The notes under the pieces were generated by a model. It did no database searches and was not told the DNA's origin. It saw only the letters and a program-made list of their open reading frames with translations. A program made the translations under genes and the position numbers. From Prevotella sp. (GTDB taxonomy: Bacteria > Bacteroidota > Bacteroidia > Bacteroidales > Bacteroidaceae): 6,623 nt of DNA. The DNA is taken from NCBI GenBank assembly GCA_017428805.1, contig JAFRQC010000108.1, positions 1 through 6,623 of the forward strand, written 5' to 3'. Positions 1 to 5,526 of the stretch are shown piece by piece. The first letter of the stretch is position 1. Each line of letters begins with the position of its first letter.

Positions 1-1040
1 AGCTCCTCAGAGAGTTTCAGCATGTTGTTCGTGTTACAGCTCTCCGGGCCGTCGATATCATTGACAAAATCCTTGCAGGCCTCCTTGCTGGGGAAGTGCT
101 CACGACGGCTGTTGCCACCAAAGGCCAGCGAACGCTCGCCAGTGACGATGTCCCAGAAGTAAGCGCCAGCGGTATGATATGCCTCGTCGCCTGAGAGTTC
201 GGCGATACGCTCAAAACCTATTACCTTCGGCACCTGGGTGTTGGCGTGCATGTTGTCGAGACAGTCCTGTCGCTGTAAGAGGGGATTCAGCAGACGACGG
301 TGCGAGAAGCGCTTGGCCACGTCGAGGTACTTCTTGTCGCCCGTGATGGCGTAGGCATCAGCCAGCACCTCGTTCATGCCGCCGTGCTCCGTGTCGAGTG
401 CCCGTTCCATCTGCTGGTCTGTGAGTCCTGCCGTCAGGTCGATGGCCCAGTCGCACAGACCGAGGAAGAGCGCTTTGGCCTGTTCGTTGCCGCAATAGAC
501 CCAGGCATCGCGCAGACCGGCATAGATCTTATGGACATTATAAAAAGGTACCCACGAACCGAAATAGGCCTTGAAGTCGCCTTGTTTGAAGGTAGACCAG
601 ACACGGTCGCTATTGGGCACACCGCCGATGTAGCCCTTACCCCATGAGGGATGGTTCTTGGCATTGGCATCGGCGCAGGCCTGCAACTCGCTGATCCAGT
701 ATTCCATGCGCTTCTGGCACTCCTTGCTGCCCGTAGCGGCATTGATGGCCAAGGCTGTCATATAGTGGCCGCCCACATGGCCGTCCAGTCCTGCCCAGTT
801 AGGATACAGCTCGCCCTTCGGCTTGAGACCGGCCTCCTTCAGGAAAGGTGCCAGCAGGCGGTCGTTGTCGTACTGCAGCAACACCTTGATGTTCAGGTCG
901 CGGGCCTTCTTCAGGGGACCGTCAAGCAAGGTGACATTGCCAAGTGGAAACTCGTCGGCATAGAGCCGATCCTGTGCCTGGATACTGCCTACACAGAAAA
1001 GCAGCATCAGCATGGAAAAAAGTCTGATTCTTTTATACAT
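1..1040 (-). CDS. DUF1680 family glycoside hydrolase (GH127/GH146-type beta-L-arabinofuranosidase), 5' part only
   Basis: Secreted or periplasmic enzyme expected to release beta-L-arabinofuranose from plant glycans. The minus strand is open from the ATG at 1040 to the window edge (346 codons; full members are roughly 600-800 residues). Residues 1-22 form a signal peptide with an SIQA|QD cleavage site. The (alpha/alpha)6-barrel DUF1680 pattern follows: LLDGP (38-42), GLDGHVGGHY (84-93), EHGGMNEVLADAY (218-230), LDNMHANTQVPK (261-272), GGNSRREHF (308-316) and GPESC (331-335). In the family member HypBA1, Glu322 is the acid/base and Glu338, Cys340, Cys417 and Cys418 bind zinc, with Cys417 as nucleophile. 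Glu314, Glu333 and Cys335 here look equivalent; the Cys pair would lie beyond the edge. GH127 and GH146 cannot be separated from this part. The start is supported by a consensus promoter about 28 bp upstream. Confidence 0.93.
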   Translation of the reverse strand, partial: MYKRIRLFSMLMLLFCVGSIQAQDRLYADEFPLGNVTLLDGPLKKARDLNIKVLLQYDNDRLLAPFLKEAGLKPKGELYPNWAGLDGHVGGHYMTALAINAATGSKECQKRMEYWISELQACADANAKNHPSWGKGYIGGVPNSDRVWSTFKQGDFKAYFGSWVPFYNVHKIYAGLRDAWVYCGNEQAKALFLGLCDWAIDLTAGLTDQQMERALDTEHGGMNEVLADAYAITGDKKYLDVAKRFSHRRLLNPLLQRQDCLDNMHANTQVPKVIGFERIAELSGDEAYHTAGAYFWDIVTGERSLAFGGNSRREHFPSKEACKDFVNDIDGPESCNTNNMLKLSEE

Positions 1041-1067
1041 GATTTAGAGATATTGATAATTTTGGCA

Positions 1068-1098
1068 CAAAGATACAAACAATCGCCGACATATCAAA
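1068..1098 (-). promoter_or_regulatory. Bacteroidetes sigma-ABfr promoter of the DUF1680 hydrolase
   Basis: Read on the minus strand, TTTG (1098-1095) is followed after exactly 19 bp by TATCTTTG (1075-1068). This fits the Bacteroidetes consensus TTTG-N19-TAnnTTTG fully. The predicted transcript has a leader of about 24 nt before the ATG at 1040. No palindrome like those at 2231-2407 is present here, so the gene appears to have its own promoter outside those operators. Confidence 0.85.
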
Positions 1099-1113
1099 GC
1101 GATTCTTGAAAAA

Positions 1114-1134
1114 AATGAAGAATGAAGGGTGAAG
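1114..1134. repeat. Heptanucleotide tandem repeat, three copies
   Basis: The plus strand reads AATGAAG, AATGAAG, GGTGAAG in perfect 7-bp register, followed by a decayed GATGGGG. It lies in the 105-bp spacer between the regulator stop codon and the hydrolase promoter. It resembles the other short 7-8 bp tandem repeats in this window in unit size but not in sequence. No hairpin or terminator is associated. Confidence 0.7.
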
Positions 1135-1145
1135 GATGGGGTATC

Positions 1146-2156
1146 TTAAAGCACTTTCCGGGTGCTTTCCCTCACTTCCAACCGTGCATTGACAGTAACG
1201 TGATAAACATGATTATCGCCATTAATCTGTCCCTGCAATAGTTTGAAGGCTTGTGTACCAAACTCCTTAGGACTATGTCTCACGAATGTTATACGAGGAG
1301 TTGACATCTCCGAGACCCAGTCGCTCATGAACCCGATAACCGACATGTCTTCCGGCATACGCAAGCCTTTGCTACTGATAGCCTGAATCGATGCAATGGT
1401 CAGTATGCCGTTGGTAGCTAAGATAGCATCTGGCGGCTCTGGCAGGCTCAACAGTTCTAACGTGTCGGACAGCCCGGAGTTGAAACTGAGGAACCCACAC
1501 TTCACCAGCTCCTTCCTGACAGGGATGCCCCGTTCGTGCAAGGCCTCGATATAGCCGTGCTTGCGGTCTGCAGTCTGTTTGAGCAGGTTTGGCCCCCCTA
1601 AGAATGCTATGCGATGGGCTCCGCCATCGATCAGATGTAGCGTAGCCTGGCGGGCAAGCAGCTCATCATTGATGGCAACAGACGAGATTTCTATGTCTGC
1701 CGTCCGATCGAACAGGACTAAAGGTATGTGGTTCCGCATCAACCGTTCCAGGTGGGAGAAGTCCGTCGTCTCCTGAGACAGGCTGAGGATGATACCCTCT
1801 ACATGCATACTTTCGAGAAGTTCCACACACTCCACCTCGCCAGCAAAGCTGTCGTCAGAATCCATGATGATACACAGCAGTCCAGCCTTCCGGGCCTCTG
1901 CCTCTACCCGCTTTACGAAATGGGCATAGGGGCTGAACGACACATCGGGCACCACAATACCAATGGTGCGGGTGGTGTCGAAGCGAAGACTGACGGCAAA
2001 GGGGTTCGGACGGTAGCGCTGCTCGTGAGCCAACTGCTCAATCCTCTGTCTGAGGGCTGAGCTCACACCTCCTTGTCCTTTCAGCGCCCGGGATACCGTC
2101 GAGACATTAATCCCGAGGATCTTGGCGATGTCGCGCTGGGATACTCGTTTCTTCAA
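1146..2156 (-). CDS. LacI/GalR-family transcriptional regulator
   Basis: Ligand-responsive DNA-binding repressor of 336 residues, the normal family length. Residues 5-25 form the helix-turn-helix (VSQRDIAKILGINVSTVSRAL). Residues 48-59 (YRPNPFAVSLRF) form the hinge helix, with the Leu that family members insert into the operator centre. From about 64 (TIGIVVP) to the end is the two-lobed periplasmic-binding-like effector domain, with FDR near 152, an RxxGYxEAL segment (ADRKHGYIEAL) and IGF in the second lobe. The ligand cannot be named, though a sugar is usual for the family. The only start between the in-frame stop at 2166-2168 and the helix-turn-helix is TTG at 2156, or the rarer ATC or ATT-type codons, so TTG is taken. 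The gene lies upstream of the hydrolase on the same strand and divergent from the permease, whose promoter region carries fitting operators. Confidence 0.93.
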   Translation of the reverse strand: MKKRVSQRDIAKILGINVSTVSRALKGQGGVSSALRQRIEQLAHEQRYRPNPFAVSLRFDTTRTIGIVVPDVSFSPYAHFVKRVEAEARKAGLLCIIMDSDDSFAGEVECVELLESMHVEGIILSLSQETTDFSHLERLMRNHIPLVLFDRTADIEISSVAINDELLARQATLHLIDGGAHRIAFLGGPNLLKQTADRKHGYIEALHERGIPVRKELVKCGFLSFNSGLSDTLELLSLPEPPDAILATNGILTIASIQAISSKGLRMPEDMSVIGFMSDWVSEMSTPRITFVRHSPKEFGTQAFKLLQGQINGDNHVYHVTVNARLEVRESTRKVL

Positions 2157-2180
2157 TCTGGTGATTTATTTAATAATGTG

Positions 2181-2188
2181 CAAAATTA
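2181..2188 (-). promoter_or_regulatory. -7 promoter element of the LacI-family gene
   Basis: The minus strand reads TAATTTTG, matching TAnnTTTG, and gives a leader of about 21 nt to the TTG start. No good TTTG stands 19 bp upstream (CGTT at 2211-2208), so the promoter is probably weak, as is usual for a repressor gene. Confidence 0.55.
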
Positions 2189-2230
2189 ATAGATTCTGCA
2201 TATATAGAACGTATTCATTCCGTGAAATAT

Positions 2231-2248
2231 TACGCAACGCGTTGCGCA
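2231..2248. promoter_or_regulatory. LacI-family operator O1 (best palindrome)
   Basis: TACGCAACGCGTTGCGCA. The inner 14 bp (2233-2246) are a perfect palindrome. The layout CGCAA-N4-TTGCG matches the E. coli PurR operator arms (ACGCAA-ACGT-TTGCGT) in length and spacing, as expected for a LacI/GalR dimer with a hinge helix. It lies about 43 bp upstream of the lacI-type gene's -7 box and far from the permease promoter, so a role in looping or autoregulation is inferred. Confidence 0.75.
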
Positions 2249-2312
2249 GCAAAACAAAAAAAGAACCACCAACTTTCCCAAGCAAGTGATTCCTCAAAGA
2301 TATATATTGAAT

Positions 2313-2332
2313 TTTTGTGTTGTTTTGTGTTG
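2313..2332. repeat. Perfect 10-bp tandem duplication in the divergent spacer
   Basis: TTTTGTGTTG occurs twice head to tail between operators O1 and O2. The unit is close to one helical turn, so the T-tracts lie on one face of the DNA. This could bend the DNA or bind a protein, or be chance in AT-rich sequence. It is not part of a recognisable promoter. Confidence 0.5.
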
Positions 2333-2362
2333 GCAATGCAAAATAACGGCATTTTAGCTGAA

Positions 2363-2380
2363 TACGCAACACTTTGCCAC
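2363..2380. promoter_or_regulatory. LacI-family operator O2 (degenerate)
   Basis: TACGCAACACTTTGCCAC. The left half matches O1 exactly for eight bases (TACGCAAC) and the right half keeps TTGC at the same spacing, while the last bases of the arm have decayed. Its centre is 27 bp from that of O3 and 132 bp from that of O1. It is probably a weaker auxiliary site. Confidence 0.55.
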
Positions 2381-2389
2381 AAAAAAATA

Positions 2390-2407
2390 CCCGCAACGCA
2401 TTGCGCA
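2390..2407. promoter_or_regulatory. LacI-family operator O3, overlapping the permease promoter
   Basis: CCCGCAACGCATTGCGCA. The arms CGCAA/TTGCG are perfect around a 4-bp core, and the sequence differs from O1 at three of 18 bases. The right arm covers the position of the -33 element for the promoter at 2424-2431, so bound protein should block RNA polymerase. Its centre is 159 bp from that of O1, about 15 helical turns, which would suit a repression loop. Confidence 0.72.
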
Positions 2408-2431
2408 TTTCAAATAAAATCCTTACCTTTG
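2400..2431 (+). promoter_or_regulatory. Promoter of the AI-2E-family permease
   Basis: TACCTTTG at 2424-2431 fits the Bacteroidetes -7 element. The best -33 is ATTG at 2400-2403, with 20 bp between, inside operator O3. The predicted leader is about 24 nt to the ATG at 2459, with only a weak A/G-rich ribosome binding region (AGAAAAAG). Confidence 0.72.
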
Positions 2432-2458
2432 CAGCAGAAAGCAGAAAAAGTGACAGAT

Positions 2459-3538
2459 ATGTTTAGTCAAGAGATCAACTTCGATAAGTTCGTACGCGGC
2501 CTGATAGGGGTCATCATTGTCGTAGGCATCATCATGCTGCTCAGCAGATTGAGCGGTGTACTCACACCCTTTTTCCTGGCGTGGCTCATCGCCTACATCC
2601 TGTTCCCGATGGTCAGGTTCTTCCAGTACCGCTGCAAAATGAAGTACCGTTTCCTCGGCATCCTATGCTCCTTCATCGTCGTGGGGAGCATACTGACAGG
2701 GCTCTCCTACCTTGTCATACCACCGATGATTGATGAAAGCGTTCACGTCAAGAATCTGCTGGTGGACTATCTCTCCCAGTCGGAAACGCTCAGCAACATC
2801 CCCCACTCCATCCAGGAATTCCTGCGTGAACACTTCACCGTCGATGAGATCAAGGGTATCGTCACCCAGGAGGGCTTCATCGAAGGCGTCAAGGTGGCTG
2901 TGCCAAAGGTGTGGGATGTCATTATGCAGTCGATTGGCGTACTCTCCAGCATCCTGTCGATGACGATGGTGGCGCTCTACACCCTCTTCATCCTGCTCGA
3001 CTATGAGAAGATCAGCGGTGGCTGGCCCAACCTGCTGCCCGAAAGCTACCGCCCATTTGCCGTCCAGCTGATGGCCGATGTCGAGGAAGGAATGAACAAG
3101 TATTTCCGTGGTCAGGCGCTCGTCGCCTTCTGCGTCGGCATACTCTTCTGCATCGGCTTCACCATCATCGACTTCCCGATGGCCATCGGCCTCGGACTGT
3201 TCATCGGACTGCTGAACATGGTACCTTATCTGCAGTTGGTGGGCTTCATACCCACCATCCTCCTGGCAATTGTCAAGGCTGCCGATACGGGCGAGAACTT
3301 CTGGTTCATTCTGTTTATGGCACTCATCGTGTTTGCGGTGGTTCAGTTGATACAGGATTCGTTCCTCACGCCGAAGATCATGGGCAGGGTGACAGGCCTC
3401 AACTCCGCCATCATCCTCCTGTCGCTGTCGATATGGGGTTCGCTGCTGGGCGTATTAGGTATGATCATCGCCCTGCCGATGACCACGCTGATGCTCACGT
3501 ATTACCAACGGTACATTATAAAGAAAAATACTCCTTGA
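2459..3538 (+). CDS. AI-2E family transporter (PerM/TqsA-like permease)
   Basis: Inner-membrane protein of 359 residues, normal for the family. Hydrophobic segments lie at about 13-31, 33-55, 62-88, 155-178, 213-235, 237-262, 280-300 and 313-345, with a long soluble loop between the third and fourth. Family motifs are visible in the C-terminal half: GLLNMVPYLQ near 255, QDSFLTPKIMG near 302-312 and GVLGMIIALP near 331-340. Family members have been proposed to export autoinducer-2 (TqsA) or to act in ion/proton antiport, and the substrate here is unknown. The frame stays open upstream to a GTG at 2222, but that stretch contains the promoter and operators, and the ATG at 2459 sits just after the -7 box. 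It is transcribed divergently from the LacI-type gene and is the likeliest target of that regulator. Confidence 0.92.
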   Translation: MFSQEINFDKFVRGLIGVIIVVGIIMLLSRLSGVLTPFFLAWLIAYILFPMVRFFQYRCKMKYRFLGILCSFIVVGSILTGLSYLVIPPMIDESVHVKNLLVDYLSQSETLSNIPHSIQEFLREHFTVDEIKGIVTQEGFIEGVKVAVPKVWDVIMQSIGVLSSILSMTMVALYTLFILLDYEKISGGWPNLLPESYRPFAVQLMADVEEGMNKYFRGQALVAFCVGILFCIGFTIIDFPMAIGLGLFIGLLNMVPYLQLVGFIPTILLAIVKAADTGENFWFILFMALIVFAVVQLIQDSFLTPKIMGRVTGLNSAIILLSLSIWGSLLGVLGMIIALPMTTLMLTYYQRYIIKKNTP

Positions 3539-4532
3539 GGGCTTCGACAAGAAGGTCGTTCTCCTCTGGGGTACGGGTTGTCACTCGGAAACAATGGTTG
3601 TCGAGGCCACGGAAGTTAGAGGCATCACGAATGAGGATGCCATAGTGGTCGATAAGCCATTGCTTCAGGTCGAGGGTGTTGCTCCTGTCGATATTGACGA
3701 GCATAAAGTGCGTGTTCGTATCCATCACCAGCAGTCCGTGGATGGCTGAGAGGTTCTTGCGCAGACGCTGGGCCTCAGTAAGGAAGGCCGGCAGATCGGG
3801 AATCATCTTCGGATCGTTCTCCAACAGATATTTTCCTGCCTCGATGGCAACGGCATTGACAGTCCAGGGCTGACGGATCTGTCGCAGACGGTCGATGATG
3901 ATGGGCGAAGCGAAGATATAGCCCAGACGCAGACCAGGGATGCAATAGGTCTTCGAGAGTGAGTGGACAAGCATCACATTATAGCAGTCAGTCATATCCT
4001 TGGGCCGGATCATCGGACTGAGCGTATAGTCCTTATACGACTGGTCGATGACGTAGAGATACCTTGGATGCTGGCGGATGATGTGCCTGAGGAGGAGTGT
4101 GTTCACCACATTGCCCGTCGGATTGTTGGGATTGCAAAGCCAGTAGATACGGTCCTCGGGCAGCACCTCCAGTTCATCGTCAGCATTATAGGATAACAGG
4201 TGGTTGAAGAGTTTACAGGCATCCTCGTATTCCGTAAAGGTAGGTTGTGGGATGATGGATGCCCAGCCGCTATACAGTTGGGCGATGAGGTAGATGGCCT
4301 CTGTGGCACCGTTGGTGACCATCACGGTATTATCGGCCACGCCCAGTTTCCTGGCCAGCATCTTCTCCAACGAGGTGGGCTCAGGCTCAGGATAGTGGGT
4401 CACAATGCCGAAGCGGCTTGTCAGATGTGCCTGCAAGCCTGAGAGGTCAGCCCCGTAATAGATGTTGGAGCTGAAGTCTATCTTAATCTGTTCGCCATAA
4501 CGATAGGCGTCGTCACCGTGTCCGAATATCAT
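3516..4532 (-). CDS. cobD: Threonine-phosphate decarboxylase-like, PLP-dependent aminotransferase fold (CobD)
   Basis: Fold-type I pyridoxal-phosphate enzyme of 338 residues. CobD converts L-threonine O-3-phosphate to (R)-1-aminopropan-2-ol phosphate, the linker of the cobamide nucleotide loop. The N-terminus GHGDDAYRYG and KIDFSSNIYYG (4-27) is CobD-like (HG...DFSxNI). Other visible features are TNGATEAIY (73-81, cofactor phosphate), NPNNPTGN (134-141), D163 and Y166 (ring contacts), SLSKTYCIPGLRLGY (191-205) with Lys194 as the Schiff-base lysine, and R316 for substrate carboxylate. Histidinol-phosphate aminotransferase is the close alternative; the N-terminal motif and the adjacent cobalamin/siderophore-type ATPase favour CobD. 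GAGG stands just before the ATG. It lies 22 bp after the ATPase and probably shares its transcript. Its 3' end overlaps the permease gene by 23 bp. Confidence 0.85.
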   Translation of the reverse strand: MIFGHGDDAYRYGEQIKIDFSSNIYYGADLSGLQAHLTSRFGIVTHYPEPEPTSLEKMLARKLGVADNTVMVTNGATEAIYLIAQLYSGWASIIPQPTFTEYEDACKLFNHLLSYNADDELEVLPEDRIYWLCNPNNPTGNVVNTLLLRHIIRQHPRYLYVIDQSYKDYTLSPMIRPKDMTDCYNVMLVHSLSKTYCIPGLRLGYIFASPIIIDRLRQIRQPWTVNAVAIEAGKYLLENDPKMIPDLPAFLTEAQRLRKNLSAIHGLLVMDTNTHFMLVNIDRSNTLDLKQWLIDHYGILIRDASNFRGLDNHCFRVTTRTPEENDLLVEALKEYFSL

Positions 4533-4539
4533 AACCTCA

Positions 4540-4557
4540 TTTACGATTTACGATTTA
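4540..4557. repeat. Heptanucleotide repeat in the ATPase-cobD junction
   Basis: TTTACGA occurs twice followed by TTTA, in 7-bp register. Read on the coding (minus) strand it begins at the TAA stop of the ATPase gene and ends just before the GAGG that precedes the cobD ATG. The repeat therefore makes up almost the whole 22-bp spacer between the two genes, and its copy number would set their distance. Confidence 0.65.
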
Positions 4558-5397
4558 TTTCACCACTCGGATTGTGAGCGTTTCCTTGTCAAAGACGATA
4601 TTCTGTCGCTCGATGAAGCGTCCGAGGTCGCCACTTGCCGCCAACTCCTCTGGCGAGCCTATCGTCACTGGCCCCTCGACTCCCGTCTCCTGACTCCTGT
4701 CTCCTGACTCCTGTCTCCTCATCAGCCAAATCGTATCTGCCAGCTGGAGGGCCAACTCCACATCGTGTGTAGAGAGGAATATCGTCTTCTCGGCCTCGCG
4801 ACTGATGCGTCGCAGCAACTGCAACACCTCCACCTTACTGGGATAGTCGAGGAAGGCCGTTGGCTCGTCGAGGAAGATGACAGGCGTCTGTTGTGCCAGT
4901 GCCTTGGCAATCATCACCTTCTGACGTTCACCGTCGCTGAGGGTATGCACAGGGCGACGAGTCAGATCCTTGATACCCACCATCTCTATCGACTCATCCA
5001 CGATGCGGAGATCCTCATCCGTATAGGTGCCCCAGAACCCCGTATAGGGCGAGCGTCCCAAGGATACTAACTCACGGACAGACATATTCCTCACATCCGG
5101 CTTCTCCGTCAGTACCACACCTACCAACTTACTTAGCTCCTTATCCGATAAGGAGGATATCTCCTTCCTCGTTCCTCCTTCGTCCTTCCTCGAAATTAAT
5201 ATCTCCCCACTGATAGCAGGCTGGAAGGCAGCGAGGGTGCGTAACAACGTAGATTTACCCACACCGTTGGCACCAAGCAGACACGTCAATTCTCCGCTGC
5301 GTATCGCACCGTTGATACCGGCAGCCACCGTCTTGACGCTATGTTTCGTCTGATAGCCGATGCTGAGGTCTTTAAGTTGGATCGTCTCGTTATTCAT
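4555..5397 (-). CDS. ABC transporter ATP-binding protein, cobalamin/Fe3+-siderophore type (BtuD-like)
   Basis: Cytoplasmic ATPase subunit of a binding-protein-dependent importer, 280 residues. Walker A is GANGVGKST (42-50), the signature is LSDGE (153-157, a variant of LSGGQ), Walker B is VIFLDEP (173-179), the D-loop is FLD (182-184) and the switch His is H211. The segment VRELVSLGRSPYTG (107-120) is typical of FecE/BtuD/FhuC-type ATPases. The Q-loop position reads VLTEK (95-99) with no Gln. Two loops look enlarged by 7-bp repeat DNA, near residues 70-79 and 227-240. The next gene, cobD, suggests corrinoid rather than siderophore uptake; this is inference. No permease or binding-protein gene is adjacent. 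The start is ATG at 5397, only about 7-10 nt after the predicted transcription start. Confidence 0.93.
   Translation of the reverse strand: MNNETIQLKDLSIGYQTKHSVKTVAAGINGAIRSGELTCLLGANGVGKSTLLRTLAAFQPAISGEILISRKDEGGTRKEISSLSDKELSKLVGVVLTEKPDVRNMSVRELVSLGRSPYTGFWGTYTDEDLRIVDESIEMVGIKDLTRRPVHTLSDGERQKVMIAKALAQQTPVIFLDEPTAFLDYPSKVEVLQLLRRISREAEKTIFLSTHDVELALQLADTIWLMRRQESGDRSQETGVEGPVTIGSPEELAASGDLGRFIERQNIVFDKETLTIRVVK
4678..4719. repeat. In-gene tandem repeat, 3 x 14 bp (6 x 7 bp)
   Basis: Three head-to-tail copies of GACTCCTGTCTCCT, the first with one T-to-C change. Each copy is itself two related heptamers (GACTCCT, GTCTCCT). It lies inside the ATPase gene and encodes residues 227-240 (RRQESGDRSQETGV), just before the C-terminal GSPEEL segment. 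The total of 42 bp keeps the frame, whereas loss or gain of one 14-bp unit would shift it. Confidence 0.9.
5162..5189. repeat. In-gene degenerate heptanucleotide repeat, four copies
   Basis: The plus strand reads TCCTTCC, TCGTTCC, TCCTTCG, TCCTTCC in strict 7-bp register. On the coding strand it specifies ATPase residues about 70-79 (RKDEGGTRKE), in the loop after the beta-strand GEILIS. Related ATPases usually have a shorter turn here, so about seven residues (21 bp, three heptamers) seem to be extra. Confidence 0.7.
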
Positions 5398-5407
5398 CTT
5401 TTCGGTG

Positions 5408-5415
5408 CAAAGATA
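5408..5415 (-). promoter_or_regulatory. -7 promoter element of the ATPase-cobD unit
   Basis: The minus strand reads TATCTTTG, a full match to TAnnTTTG. TTTG elements occur 14 and 22 bp upstream, neither at the ideal 19. The leader would be very short. The space is too small for a cobalamin riboswitch before the ATG. Confidence 0.65.
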
Positions 5416-5426
5416 ATCTTTTTTTT

Positions 5427-5480
5427 GGACAAAAGAACAAAAGAAACAAAAAAATATATGTTCTTATGTCCTTATGTCTA
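5427..5480. repeat. Two octanucleotide tandem tracts in the divergent spacer
   Basis: First tract: GGACAAAA, GAACAAAA, then GAAACAAAA (5427-5451). Second tract: TATGTTCT, TATGTCCT, TATGTCTA (5457-5480). Both are degenerate 8-bp repeats in the spacer between the ATPase and nuclease genes. They occupy the -33 regions of both divergent promoters, so copy number would change promoter geometry. Confidence 0.6.
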
Positions 5481-5490
5481 AAAAATAGTG

Positions 5491-5498
5491 TACTTTTG
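5491..5498 (+). promoter_or_regulatory. -7 promoter element of the PD-(D/E)XK gene
   Basis: TACTTTTG matches TAnnTTTG. No TTTG is found 19 bp upstream, where repeat sequence lies. Transcription would start near 5502-5504. That rules against the in-frame GTG at 5488 and favours the ATG at 5527, which gives a leader of about 24 nt like those of the hydrolase and permease. Confidence 0.6.
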
Positions 5499-5526
5499 TA
5501 CCGAAATGAGAAATATTGAAGCCAAG

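Noticed and set aside
300..1109. Plus-strand open frames at 300-647 and 651-1109
   Set aside because: They lie antisense to the DUF1680 hydrolase, whose conserved motifs run through the whole region, and have no family resemblance or promoter.
2222..2458. Upstream in-frame extension of the permease gene to a GTG at 2222
   Set aside because: The stretch contains the -7 promoter element and the operator palindromes, is AT-rich, and its translation looks nothing like a permease N-terminus. The ATG at 2459 gives the normal family length.
5488..5526. GTG start at 5488 or ATG at 5506 for the nuclease gene
   Set aside because: The GTG lies before the -7 element itself. The ATG at 5506 would be nearly leaderless; it remains possible, but the ATG at 5527 fits the leader length of the hydrolase and permease genes in the window.
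5398..5526. Cobalamin riboswitch before the ATPase-cobD unit
   Set aside because: The predicted leader before the ATPase ATG is about 10 nt, far too short, and the spacer is simple-sequence repeat with no B12-box-like segment.
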